A stretch of 19,453 nucleotides of DNA from an uncultured Bacilli bacterium (lineage in GTDB: Bacteria > Bacillota_I > Bacilli_A > RF39 > UBA660). The notes beneath the pieces are model-generated. The model had not been told where the DNA came from and did no database searches. It worked only from the letters and a program-made list of their open reading frames with translations. Within the stretch, counting starts at the first letter, position 1, and each line of letters starts with the position of its first letter. The DNA is taken from assembly GCA_948497845.1 (NCBI GenBank), contig CAOOMX010000027.1:1-19453 (forward strand), given 5' to 3'. A program made the translations under genes and the position numbers. Of the stretch, positions 6,893-15,383 are shown piece after piece.

Positions 6893-8113
6893 TTAATCAA
6901 ACCATTGTGTTCTTGAATAGAACCATCCGCCTTTTTTAGGGAATCCCGGAGGTCTCATTAGATTTGCTCTATATTTAGCATCTGACGTATAAAAACCTTT
7001 AGATACAGATACATGTAGATGAGCTCCTGTTGTACATTCGTCATAACCACCGTTTTTCTTTGCGGTCGATCCTCCTCCCGATTTTCCTAATATCGTTTGT
7101 GTTGTAACTTGTTGGCCTACTTGAACATCTATTCTTAATAAATGAAGATATACAACAACATATTCTTTTCCATTTACTACTGCATTTACATAAACTTTGT
7201 TTCCTCCACATGATGCTTTTTTGGTAATTGTTGCTACTGTACCATTTACCATTGAATATACAGATGTACCTTCTGCTAAACCAATATCTATCCCACTATG
7301 GTTACTAGGTTTACCATTTATTACTCGGTAACCAAAATCACTTGTAATTCTTCCTTTTGCTACCGGTTTTAAAAAGGTTTTATTATTTGCTCCAACCATA
7401 CATTGTGAAAGCAATTCATTTTCTTTACAACCCATCTGTTCTGCTGCTGTAATAGCATTTTTTATGTTTTCAATTTCTTCTTCAGCACTCGCTCTATCAT
7501 CATCAAAGATTTGAATACTGCTATTATACTTATCTATTTTATTTTCTAGATCTTTTATGTTTTGTTCAAGTTCTTTTTCATAATTCTTTAAATCTACTTG
7601 TTTTTGCTCTAGACTTTTTATTAATGTCTCTAAACTTGTCAGCTGTTCTTGATTTGTCTTTGCTATTTGCTCAATTGCATCCATATTCATTATTAATTCT
7701 GTCATACTTTGAGCACTTGATATAAACTCTAAATAAATGTTTTCTCCATTCATTAATTGATAATATTGTATTACTTCTTCTGTTTGTTTTTCTAATTCTT
7801 TTATTTTTTCTTGTGTCGCTGTTATATTATCTTTAGCATCAGCTATTTTTGCTTCTGACTCTTCAATCTGATTATGCGAATTATTTATTTCATTTTTACT
7901 ACTATTTATTTGTGCTTCGGTTTGTTTTTTATCACTTTCAGCCTTATTTTTCTTCGCTTGTTGCTCTTTTAACATCTTACGCAATTCCGCTAATGTCTTA
8001 GCATCCTCTGCTTTTGATGCTGCAGTAGCTGCCATCGGTTCTAAAATGATACATGATATCATTAGTACCGCTAATGTCCATCTTAACCAATAATTCATTA
8101 TTTTCTTTATCAT
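6893..8113 (-). CDS. EnvC-like M23 peptidoglycan hydrolase with coiled coil
   Basis: A 406-residue secreted wall endopeptidase. A signal peptide or membrane anchor covers about residues 8-32 (ends AATAASKA). A long charged coiled coil spans about 36-225. The C-terminal M23 (LytM/lysostaphin) domain spans about 245-375. Zinc ligands are predicted as His272 and Asp276 in NHSGIDIG and His367 in GAHLHV; His365 and His324 (VYLHL) are the likely catalytic residues, so the enzyme should be active. It overlaps the ftsX stop by 4 nt and is the last gene of ftsE-ftsX-M23. In proteobacteria FtsEX controls EnvC, and in Bacillota it controls CwlO or PcsB, all through coiled coils, so FtsEX probably controls this protein. 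A NlpC/P60 or CHAP hydrolase would be more usual here. Confidence 0.9.
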   Translation of the reverse strand: MIKKIMNYWLRWTLAVLMISCIILEPMAATAASKAEDAKTLAELRKMLKEQQAKKNKAESDKKQTEAQINSSKNEINNSHNQIEESEAKIADAKDNITATQEKIKELEKQTEEVIQYYQLMNGENIYLEFISSAQSMTELIMNMDAIEQIAKTNQEQLTSLETLIKSLEQKQVDLKNYEKELEQNIKDLENKIDKYNSSIQIFDDDRASAEEEIENIKNAITAAEQMGCKENELLSQCMVGANNKTFLKPVAKGRITSDFGYRVINGKPSNHSGIDIGLAEGTSVYSMVNGTVATITKKASCGGNKVYVNAVVNGKEYVVVYLHLLRIDVQVGQQVTTQTILGKSGGGSTAKKNGGYDECTTGAHLHVSVSKGFYTSDAKYRANLMRPPGFPKKGGWFYSRTQWFD

Positions 8114-9003
8114 ATTTTCAAATACTTCCTTACTGCTTTTAAGCTTCCATACATTCCTACTAAAGCTCCAATTGATACTAGAACTAGAGAAACTATAAAC
8201 ACAAAATTAAACGGTTCTATTAAGATTAACATATTCGTAAATACTTTTCCTCCTAAAATCGAATGTAATATAACATATCCATATATCGTTACACATACTG
8301 GGATAATAGCTCCTACTACACCAATAATGAATCCTTCAATTAAAAATGGTAACTTTATAGTTATATTACTTGCTCCTACTAAACGCATGATTTCAATTTC
8401 ACTTCTTCTACTAAATATTGTTAACTTAATAGTATTACTTATTAAGAACGCTGTTACTATTACTAAAGCAATTACTATTACAACCACTATCTTTTGAATA
8501 ACATCAAATATCGATACTATTGTATCAACAGCATTCTCTCCATATTTTACTGTCTCTACTCCACTTATTCCTTTAATATACTCTGCTGTCGTATTTAAAT
8601 ATCTTACTTCTTTTACTTTTACTATATATGAGTTAAAGCACGGATTTTCTTCTAAATAATTGACGACTGTTTTAAATGAATCTGATTTTTCTTCTAATTC
8701 TAACTTTGCTTCATCCTTACTCTTATATATGACTTCTTCTACATTTTCTTGCGTTTCTATATCTGCCTTAATATTAGCTGCAGCTTCATCCGTTGTATCC
8801 TTTCCTAAATAAACAATTATCGTTAGTTCACTTTCCATATGTTTTGTAGCATTGCTTACATTAGCTCCACATATAATTGCTACTGCTACTAATATTAATG
8901 TAATTGTTGTACACATAATAGATGCAAAACTTAAACTGAAGTTTCTTATAACACTTTTGAAAGCATCTCTAAAACTTCTACCTATTATTCTAATTGCTTT
9001 CAT
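8110..9003 (-). CDS. ftsX: Cell division protein FtsX
   Basis: The membrane subunit of the FtsEX complex, which transmits ATP hydrolysis by FtsE to extracellular wall hydrolases at the division site. The 297 residues show the expected layout: a short cytoplasmic N-terminus (IGRSFRDAFKSVIRN), one membrane segment (about 25-47), an outside domain (about 50-165, with TIIVYLGKDTTDEAA and VEEVIYKSKDEA), then three membrane segments (about 170-192, 218-246 and 262-286). NTIKLTIFSRRSEIEIMRLVGAS between segments 2 and 3 is the FtsX family signature. It overlaps ftsE by 14 nt and the M23 gene by 4 nt. The ribosome site GGAAGG lies inside the end of ftsE. Confidence 0.95.
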   Translation of the reverse strand: MKAIRIIGRSFRDAFKSVIRNFSLSFASIMCTTITLILVAVAIICGANVSNATKHMESELTIIVYLGKDTTDEAAANIKADIETQENVEEVIYKSKDEAKLELEEKSDSFKTVVNYLEENPCFNSYIVKVKEVRYLNTTAEYIKGISGVETVKYGENAVDTIVSIFDVIQKIVVVIVIALVIVTAFLISNTIKLTIFSRRSEIEIMRLVGASNITIKLPFLIEGFIIGVVGAIIPVCVTIYGYVILHSILGGKVFTNMLILIEPFNFVFIVSLVLVSIGALVGMYGSLKAVRKYLKI

Positions 9004-9691
9004 GGGCCTTATAACTTCCTTCCTGATAATCTCCTGCTAGTACTCCTTGCTCAATAAGCAACACTCTTTTCTTCATGCGATTAACAATGTCCTTATCATG
9101 CGTTGCCATTATAATCGTTGTGCCTAAATCCTTGTTAATACTTTCTATTACCTTCATAATTTCTTCGCTCGTTTCAGGATCTAGATTTCCAGTCGGTTCA
9201 TCACATATGAGGATTCGTGGATCATTTACAATTGCTCTTGCAATACATACTCTTTGTTGTTCTCCTCCTGATAATTCACCAGGAAATGCCCTTACTTTTG
9301 CTTTTAATCCAACTCTATCTAATGCTTCCATTACTTTAGGCCTTATTTCTTTATCCGTTAATCCAACACATTCTAATGCAAATGCCACATTTTCATATAC
9401 TGTTAGTCTAGGTAATAATTTGAAATCTTGGAATACTATTCCTAATCTTCTTCTTAATTTAAATACTTTTCCATTCCTTATCTTACCAACATTTAATCCT
9501 CCAACTAATACATTTCCACTTGTTGGCTTTTCTTCTCTATATAACATTTTTATAAATGTGGATTTTCCGCTTGCAGTAAGACCTATAACAAAAACAAACT
9601 CGCCTTTATCAATTGAAACTGATACATCTGCTAATGCCGTAACACCATTTTTGTATACTTTGTTTACTTTTTTAAATTCTATGAGTTTCAT
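8990..9691 (-). CDS. ftsE: Cell division ATP-binding protein FtsE
   Basis: The 233-residue ABC ATPase of FtsEX. All motifs are intact: Walker A GLTASGKS (37-44), Q-loop Gln88 in GIVFQDF, signature LSGGEQ (140-145), Walker B ILICDE (160-165), D-loop GNLD and H-loop His198 in MATHD. Walker A has GLTASGKS where GPSGAGKS is common, but the essential Gly-Lys-Ser is present. VYKNGVTALADVSVSIDKGEF and KLLPRLTVYENVAFAL are typical of FtsE. The start has GGAGGT 6 nt upstream and two TATAAT boxes in front, so it is the first gene of the operon ftsE-ftsX-M23. Confidence 0.96.
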   Translation of the reverse strand: MKLIEFKKVNKVYKNGVTALADVSVSIDKGEFVFVIGLTASGKSTFIKMLYREEKPTSGNVLVGGLNVGKIRNGKVFKLRRRLGIVFQDFKLLPRLTVYENVAFALECVGLTDKEIRPKVMEALDRVGLKAKVRAFPGELSGGEQQRVCIARAIVNDPRILICDEPTGNLDPETSEEIMKVIESINKDLGTTIIMATHDKDIVNRMKKRVLLIEQGVLAGDYQEGSYKAHESN

Positions 9692-9711
9692 ACTACCTCC
9701 ATACTATAATA

Positions 9712-9746
9712 ATTATAGCATTATAATCCCTTTTTATAAATAGCAA
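9712..9746 (-). promoter_or_regulatory. Promoter region of ftsE-ftsX-M23
   Basis: On the minus strand TTGCTA (9741-9746) is followed after 15 nt by TATAAT (9720-9725), and a second TATAAT sits at 9712-9717. The spacer is shorter than ideal for the first and too long for the second box. The location just before the GGAGGT ribosome site supports a promoter here. Confidence 0.5.
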
Positions 9747-9779
9747 CTTTTTCCTTTACATTATCGTTTTACTTTTATA

Positions 9780-9805
9780 AAAAAGATGCTTTTGTGCACC
9801 TCTTT
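9780..9805 (-). terminator. Terminator of the fem-flippase operon
   Basis: AAAAAGATGC (9780-9789) pairs with GCACCTCTTT (9796-9805) around TTTTGT, with two G-U wobble pairs in the RNA. T residues follow on the minus strand. It overlaps the last stop codon of the operon (9804-9806). Confidence 0.7.
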
Positions 9806-11030
9806 ATCTCTTTTTATTCTTTATTTTATATATTTTGTAAAGAATTGGTCTTATTGGTAAATCAAATTCCCCAATATATTCTATTGTTTTACCACCAAAC
9901 CCTCTTTTTACTTCATAAACGCCATGATCTTTGTCATTCTCATCAAATATGTTTTTTACTCCTAAAAAATTCACATACTTTACTTTATCTTTATATGCAT
10001 CTTTTATCATTTCTGGATACATTACATATTTAGGACAAAAGGCCCTATACGTATTATCCATACCACTTGTTAATGATACTACTTCATTATATTTTGTAAT
10101 CGTAAGCATCGCCGCAATATTTGTTATCTTCTCTAAATTAGATGCTTCTGTTAATTCTTTTTTTGCTTTTTGTATCGTATTTTCTAATTGCTCTTTTTTA
10201 GTAGTTAGCTTTCCTCCAACATGGATTTTTTTCATCTGTTCTTCTAGTGCATTTAAAGATTCTTCTAATACTTGTATCTTTTCTTTTAATTTCTTTATAT
10301 ATTCTTCTTTATCTATATATACAATATATATTCTTACTGCTTCTTTAAATTCTTCTAATAAATCATAATAAAAATGCTTAGGAAACCCTTTTATCTTTTT
10401 TCTATCAATCGTATATTGAAATAATCTTAATACTTCTTCTAATTCATCTTTTTGTACTTCTTTTATTTTTACGCCTTTTTCTATAGCTGTTTGCATATTC
10501 TTTTTAGTACTCTTACTCATTAATTCATATGTTTTTTCATAAGTACTTTCTAATGTAATACGATGAACAAAACGAAATTGAAAAGCCTCTGCTGCCATAT
10601 TAAAACCAAAATGAATAAAACCATTTTTCTTTAATTCTTCTATAAGTGTTAGCTTTTCTTTACTAGTCTTATTTAATTTATTATCATATTCATTTAATAT
10701 TACTGGAGGATCAATACGTACGAAAACTACTTTTTTTTCTTTGAAATATGCTTTTAATGCCTTCGTAAATTCTTTTATTTCATTATAATCATAAATTATT
10801 CCACGCGATGCATATGCAAAAGTAAATCTTTTTAATATCGGCAGATAGATTATTAACGATACTCCTACTAACTGATTTTTTTCATATAAACCTATTAGTT
10901 CACATTTCTTTTTCTCACGCTCTTTTACATTTTTCCATTCCTTACTTTGGTACATACTAGCATACTCATGCATACTTACAAATTGTTCAAAATCTTTTTC
11001 ATTTATCTTTTTAACTTTCACTCGTATCAC
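9804..11030 (-). CDS. FemABX-family aminoacyltransferase (third copy)
   Basis: A 408-residue member of the Fem family, which uses aminoacyl-tRNA to add amino acids to the stem peptide of lipid II, building the interpeptide bridge. Two acetyltransferase-like (GNAT) domains are split by a helical arm at about 242-300, rich in Lys and Glu. Family marks are EYASMYQSKEWKNVK near the start, YASRGIIYDY (73-82; the usual Pro-Arg-Gly is Ser-Arg-Gly here), VRIDPPV (104-110), KSTKKNMQTA (173-182) and YIGEFDLPIRP near the end. It overlaps the flippase gene by 20 nt and ends the operon. The amino acid it transfers cannot be told from sequence. Confidence 0.87.
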   Translation of the reverse strand: MIRVKVKKINEKDFEQFVSMHEYASMYQSKEWKNVKEREKKKCELIGLYEKNQLVGVSLIIYLPILKRFTFAYASRGIIYDYNEIKEFTKALKAYFKEKKVVFVRIDPPVILNEYDNKLNKTSKEKLTLIEELKKNGFIHFGFNMAAEAFQFRFVHRITLESTYEKTYELMSKSTKKNMQTAIEKGVKIKEVQKDELEEVLRLFQYTIDRKKIKGFPKHFYYDLLEEFKEAVRIYIVYIDKEEYIKKLKEKIQVLEESLNALEEQMKKIHVGGKLTTKKEQLENTIQKAKKELTEASNLEKITNIAAMLTITKYNEVVSLTSGMDNTYRAFCPKYVMYPEMIKDAYKDKVKYVNFLGVKNIFDENDKDHGVYEVKRGFGGKTIEYIGEFDLPIRPILYKIYKIKNKKR

Positions 11031-12675
11031 CTTTTATTTTTACTTTTCCAAATGTTATTTTGTTTAATAATTTATTTATCATTTTAGGCCCAAAAATAGT
11101 CTTAATTAAATTCAATCTATATGTTAAGAAGAAATATATTAATCCTCCAACTAAAGCATATATCCCTATATATATAGTTGCCCATACTCTTGATGCTGAT
11201 CCGTTATAAGGAAATATCATTTTTAATAAAGATAAACTTAGTACCATTATAATAACACATAAAATTAATTTTATACTTCTTCTTAGGGTTTGTTTAAAAC
11301 GTATTTCTTTCATTTTCTTTAACTTTCTTATAACTATGGCTATGGCTACAATATATCCTAAAATAGTAGCAAATGTTGCACCATAAAAGGCTGGTAATCC
11401 TACTTTATGGCATAAATACATAAATGGTACATCAAATATAGCATTCATTGAAAAGCCAAAAATGACCGCTTTATATACTGTTTTATATTCATTTATACTT
11501 TGAGCAGACTGTATTGCTATTAAATATACATTACATAATATCGATGTTAAAATACTTAATTTAAAGATAACAGGACCTAAAGTGCTTGGGCCATAAAATA
11601 GTGTCCAAACTGGTTCAGCTAAAAAAGATAAACCTATTGCTGCTGGCATAGAAATAAATAAAACGATTTGAAAGGCTTTGTTAAGTATTTTGTTTACTTC
11701 CGCATTTTTCTTTAATGTATATGCTGAAACTATATTGGGTATTAAACTTACTGTCAATCCTGTAGCTATCGCATTTACGATCATATTTAGTTTGTATCCC
11801 CAAGTCGTCATAGCACTTGATACAAATTCTGCTTCTCTTCCTGTAAAGCCTAATTTACCTAAGGTTCTAACAATAAAGGTCATATCTATGATATTGAAAA
11901 AATTTACTGTTACATTAATGATAATAAATGGTACTGCATATGTTAATATTTTCTTTAATATCGCTTTATTACTTATACTATCTTTTTTTAAAGTTATACC
12001 TAAATCTAATTCTTTTTTATTATCAAAAATCTTTTTAAAGATATAAAATATCGCTATAAGACCTCCGATAAAAGCGCCTGATATTGCTACTGCTACTCCT
12101 AAAGAAACACTTTTTTTAAGTAATTTGATTGTGATAAAACTTCCTGCCAATATTACGATAATACGCATTACTTGCTCTAGCATTTGACTGAAAGATGATA
12201 TTGCTATAAATTTGTGCCCTTGTAAGTAACCCCTTGCAACACTTAAAAAAGGAATGATTAAAACAGCAAATGATACTGCTCGCAATACTAAAGCTATGTC
12301 TTTAATCGTATTTCCACCACTTAAATCCCCAATAATGATTTGAGCTATTTCTTCGGCAAAAAACATCATTAATAAAAAACAAAGAATGGATATTATAGAT
12401 ATGATTAATATGCCTAATTTTAATGACCTTACTTTAGCTTCCTTCATGCCTTTAGTGTCATACTCACTTACTAATTTACTCATTGCCACAGGAATACCAG
12501 CAGAGGATATATTTAAGAATATAACATATATATTATATGCATAACTATAAAGTGCACTGCCACTAGCCCCAATAATAGCATAAAAAGGAATGACATAAAG
12601 CATTCCTAGAACTTTAGTAAATACAATCGCAAGTGTTGCTATTATTGTGCCTTCTACAAAAGTACTCTTTTTCAT
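11011..12675 (-). CDS. MOP-superfamily flippase (SpoVB/YtgP-MurJ type)
   Basis: A 554-residue polytopic protein with about 14 hydrophobic segments, of the polysaccharide transporter branch that includes SpoVB and YtgP/MurJ of Bacillota. Typical stretches are FVEGTIIATLAIVFTKVLGMLYVIPFYAIIG at the start (residues 5 onward) and SAGIPVAMSKLVSEYDTKG near 58-76. ARGYLQGHKFIAISSFSQMLEQ follows near 147-168. These proteins flip lipid-linked wall precursors (lipid II) or related glycolipids outward. GGAAGGGC about 7 nt before the ATG is the ribosome site. Its place between fem2 and fem3 suggests that it exports the lipid II modified by the neighbouring ligases, which is inference. SpoVB or a teichoic acid flippase are alternatives. 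Confidence 0.87.
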   Translation of the reverse strand: MKKSTFVEGTIIATLAIVFTKVLGMLYVIPFYAIIGASGSALYSYAYNIYVIFLNISSAGIPVAMSKLVSEYDTKGMKEAKVRSLKLGILIISIISILCFLLMMFFAEEIAQIIIGDLSGGNTIKDIALVLRAVSFAVLIIPFLSVARGYLQGHKFIAISSFSQMLEQVMRIIVILAGSFITIKLLKKSVSLGVAVAISGAFIGGLIAIFYIFKKIFDNKKELDLGITLKKDSISNKAILKKILTYAVPFIIINVTVNFFNIIDMTFIVRTLGKLGFTGREAEFVSSAMTTWGYKLNMIVNAIATGLTVSLIPNIVSAYTLKKNAEVNKILNKAFQIVLFISMPAAIGLSFLAEPVWTLFYGPSTLGPVIFKLSILTSILCNVYLIAIQSAQSINEYKTVYKAVIFGFSMNAIFDVPFMYLCHKVGLPAFYGATFATILGYIVAIAIVIRKLKKMKEIRFKQTLRRSIKLILCVIIMVLSLSLLKMIFPYNGSASRVWATIYIGIYALVGGLIYFFLTYRLNLIKTIFGPKMINKLLNKITFGKVKIKGDTSES

Positions 12676-12732
12676 ATTTGCCCTTCCATCTATTTTTATT
12701 TTACCAAATTATGGACTACTATACAAGTTTTG

Positions 12733-13992
12733 CTACTTTCTTATTTTCTTTATAATTTTATATCCCTTTAAGGCTATATGATATAAATAATAGCCTATTC
12801 TATTTGTAATAAGATCAAATTCTCCCATTAATTCTACTATTTCAGGATTAAATCCTTTTTTTATTTCATATATCGAATAATACGGATTATTAGGGTTTAT
12901 GTCTCCAGATATTCCATAAAAATTACAATATCTTTTTCCTTCTTTTATGCATTCTTTTATATGTTCGCTATAAAAGGCATACTTAGGGTTAAATGACTTA
13001 TATTGGTTCGTTGTCCCACTCATAAATGTTATTCCTTCTTCTCCAATAAATATACTCATTAATGCACCAATGTTTATTTTCTCATTACTACTACGCATCT
13101 TTTGGGCTGTAATTAATTCTTTTTCTAAACGAATTCTTTGTTCTTCATTTTGCTTCTTTGCTGTTAATAATTTATTCCCAACATGAAATGCTTTGCTCTT
13201 TTTATCAATTTCTTCTTTTTCTTTCTCTAATCTTTTTATTTCATTATTGATATGTGTATAATATAAATTAGTATCTATGTATGTAATGTATAATGTTATA
13301 TTTTCTTTCATTAGTTCATACATTCTTTTATAATAACTGGCAGGACGTACTATAAAATTTTTTAAATGACCTGTTTGCTCTAATAAACTTACAAATAAAT
13401 CTATCTCTGTTTCATCTATCTTTCTTACTCTTACTCCCATTTTATTTGTTTTTTCAATATTCTTTCTAGTACTTTTTTGGAATGTGGATAATGTTTTTTC
13501 AAATGTGTCTTCTAGAGGAATACGACATAAAAACCTAGGTTGCAAGCTTTCAAAATTCTTTGTAAACCCTAAATGTTTGTATTTAAGCTTACAAAAATGT
13601 TGGAATGTTTCATATGCTATTACCTTTTTGTTTTCGCCTTCCTTATCATAAAGCGCATATATTTTATTGGGATCTACTTTTAACATAAATCCATGATTTT
13701 TTTTCACATATTCACTTATTAATTTCGTAAATTCTTTTAGTAAATCATAATTATCAATATCTAATAAAAAGCCTCTTGGAGCATAAAATAAACTCATACG
13801 AATAGGGGTCTTTTTTTCAAGTAAAAGCGTTACTCCCATTAGCTTTTTTTCATCAAATAATCCTAATGTGTGGGAAATCCACCCTGTTTTTTCTTTTAAT
13901 TTCCCCCACTCAGGTAATTGATATATAGATATATATTCGTTTTTTAATGCATATTCTTTATACTCTTTCTCTTCAATCTTTTTTAGTATCAT
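12733..13992 (-). CDS. FemABX-family aminoacyltransferase (second copy)
   Basis: A 419-residue Fem ligase. It shows SIYQLPEWGKLKEKTGW (22-38), YAPRGFLLDI (70-79), LKVDPNK (104-110), QPRFLCRIPL (151-160), KSTRKNIEKT (173-182), a helical arm of charged residues at about 243-300, and the closing MGEFDLITNRIGYYLYHIALKG. The predicted reaction is addition of an amino acid from aminoacyl-tRNA to a lipid-II-bound peptide in the cytoplasm. AGAGGAT precedes the ATG and overlaps the end of the first copy, two bases upstream, so they are co-transcribed. Its C-terminal LPYLYHIALK-like amphipathic helix may touch the membrane. Substrate amino acid is unknown. Confidence 0.87.
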   Translation of the reverse strand: MILKKIEEKEYKEYALKNEYISIYQLPEWGKLKEKTGWISHTLGLFDEKKLMGVTLLLEKKTPIRMSLFYAPRGFLLDIDNYDLLKEFTKLISEYVKKNHGFMLKVDPNKIYALYDKEGENKKVIAYETFQHFCKLKYKHLGFTKNFESLQPRFLCRIPLEDTFEKTLSTFQKSTRKNIEKTNKMGVRVRKIDETEIDLFVSLLEQTGHLKNFIVRPASYYKRMYELMKENITLYITYIDTNLYYTHINNEIKRLEKEKEEIDKKSKAFHVGNKLLTAKKQNEEQRIRLEKELITAQKMRSSNEKINIGALMSIFIGEEGITFMSGTTNQYKSFNPKYAFYSEHIKECIKEGKRYCNFYGISGDINPNNPYYSIYEIKKGFNPEIVELMGEFDLITNRIGYYLYHIALKGYKIIKKIRK

Positions 13993-13994
13993 TT

Positions 13995-15218
13995 TTATCC
14001 TCTTATTTTTCTATATATTTTTAATAGTATTGGTAAAATTTTGTACAAAAATGGTTTTGATATAAGATCAAATTCCCCAATAAATTCTATATATTCTCCT
14101 CCAAACTTACGCTTGAAATCATGTAAATGAGCTAAGTTTTTATATGTGGTTTTAGGGTCTCCTGTTGTACCAAATAAATCAAAAAATTCGTAACCGTTGT
14201 GATATGCATCTTTTATCGCTTCATAATAAACCCTTGATACCGCGAAAGTAAGGTTTGCAAGTTCGTTGCTTCCAATAAATAAACTCCAAGCCCGATTCAT
14301 AGTATATGTGCATATTAATGAACAAATCACAACTTCGTCTTCTTCTATTTTTTTAAATTCTTCTTGGTCTTTCTTTAATCGATTGATTTGATTTTTTATA
14401 TCCTCACTTCGTTTGGCGTTATTTTGCAAATCATTTTCTAATTTTTTAATTTCTACTTCTATCTTTGTTAATAATTCTTTAGGTCTTATGCTTGCATTAA
14501 AAAACTTTACACCTTTTTCTTTATCCATTGCATCTATAAACGATTGATAATATTCTTCACTCCTAGCATTAAAACCATCTTTTTTACTATTATATTCCAT
14601 TAATGTATAAAAATCATGTAATCTAATTTCTTCGTCTATCTTTAAGTCGTATTGTTCACTTCGCTTAATAGATTTCGTAAAAGACTTGTTAAAAACACTT
14701 GTTACTTCTTCCCATGGCCTTTGTAAATTATTCCTAAAAGTATATCTTGGCTGATTTCCTTCATATAATTTTGTAAAACCTTTATGCTTGTACCCAATAC
14801 TTTTTAAATATTCAAATATCTCATAGTTGTTTTCTCCACCTTCTATTTTACAAGCATCTTCATTTATATCTTGATATTTAATATCAGGGTCTATTTTAAT
14901 ATAAATAATTTTTTCTTTTTTCATATACTCTTTTAAATAGTTAGTAAATAACTTTACATGAGCTTTATTCTTATAATCAATTAAATACCCTCTTGGACAA
15001 TAGACATAACTATATCCTAAAGGGGTCTTTTTTTCTAATAATAATGCAGTAGCAACAAGCGTTTCTTTATCATCATGCATCCCCACATAATGCGGAATTT
15101 GCCCCTTAGCTTTTTGGCAAAAAACGCCCCATTCATAACTTTGTAGAAAGTGGGACTTTTCGTGATTATCAACAAAACTCTTATATTCTTCTTTTTCTAC
15201 ATTTTCTATAAAACGCAT
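13995..15218 (-). CDS. FemABX-family aminoacyltransferase (first copy)
   Basis: A 407-residue Fem ligase, first gene of the operon. Family marks are HFLQSYEWGVFCQKAKG (23-39), YCPRGYLIDY (73-82), IKIDPDI (107-113), QPRYTFRNNL (156-165), KSFTKSIKRS (178-187), a helical arm at about 247-294 and FIGEFDLISKPFLYK-type ending. By position it may act first (FemX-like), adding the first bridge residue to the stem lysine or its equivalent, but order in the operon is not proof. GGTGAT precedes the ATG. A strong promoter lies 25 nt further upstream. It diverges from the LemA-like gene. Confidence 0.88.
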   Translation of the reverse strand: MRFIENVEKEEYKSFVDNHEKSHFLQSYEWGVFCQKAKGQIPHYVGMHDDKETLVATALLLEKKTPLGYSYVYCPRGYLIDYKNKAHVKLFTNYLKEYMKKEKIIYIKIDPDIKYQDINEDACKIEGGENNYEIFEYLKSIGYKHKGFTKLYEGNQPRYTFRNNLQRPWEEVTSVFNKSFTKSIKRSEQYDLKIDEEIRLHDFYTLMEYNSKKDGFNARSEEYYQSFIDAMDKEKGVKFFNASIRPKELLTKIEVEIKKLENDLQNNAKRSEDIKNQINRLKKDQEEFKKIEEDEVVICSLICTYTMNRAWSLFIGSNELANLTFAVSRVYYEAIKDAYHNGYEFFDLFGTTGDPKTTYKNLAHLHDFKRKFGGEYIEFIGEFDLISKPFLYKILPILLKIYRKIRG

Positions 15219-15243
15219 AGAATCACCATACCTTACTGTAAAA

Positions 15244-15272
15244 ATTTTAACATAAACCCTTGGGCTTTACAA
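15244..15272 (-). promoter_or_regulatory. Promoter of the fem-flippase operon
   Basis: On the minus strand TTGTAA (15267-15272), a 17-nt spacer and TAAAAT (15244-15249) preceded by TGT form an extended -10 promoter. The fem1 ATG is 26 nt downstream. Confidence 0.7.
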
Positions 15273-15308
15273 GTAATTGTCTTATTCATCCAAAAAAACA
15301 TAATTACT
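15272..15308. repeat. Short inverted repeat between divergent promoters
   Basis: AGTAATT (15272-15278) and AATTACT (15302-15308) are perfect inverted copies separated by 23 nt. They lie between the fem operon promoter and the LemA-like gene promoter. An operator is possible, but seven-base repeats in AT-rich DNA also arise by chance. Confidence 0.25.
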
Positions 15309-15336
15309 ACTAAATGTCAATTTAAGTAGATTGATA

Positions 15337-15365
15337 TTTTCTAATGAAAAAAGATTTGTTATAAT
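15337..15365 (+). promoter_or_regulatory. Extended -10 promoter of the LemA-like gene
   Basis: A perfect TATAAT (15360-15365) preceded by TGT gives an extended -10. The -35 at the proper distance (TTTTCT) is weak; a better TTGATA at 15331-15336 is 23 nt away. The ribosome site GGTGA follows at 15372-15376. Confidence 0.6.
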
Positions 15366-15383
15366 GAAAGTGGTGAAGTAAGA

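Noticed and set aside
9075..9743. A 222-codon plus-strand frame opposite ftsE
   Set aside because: It mirrors the codon pattern of ftsE on the other strand, has no ribosome site or recognisable domain, and ftsE is certain.
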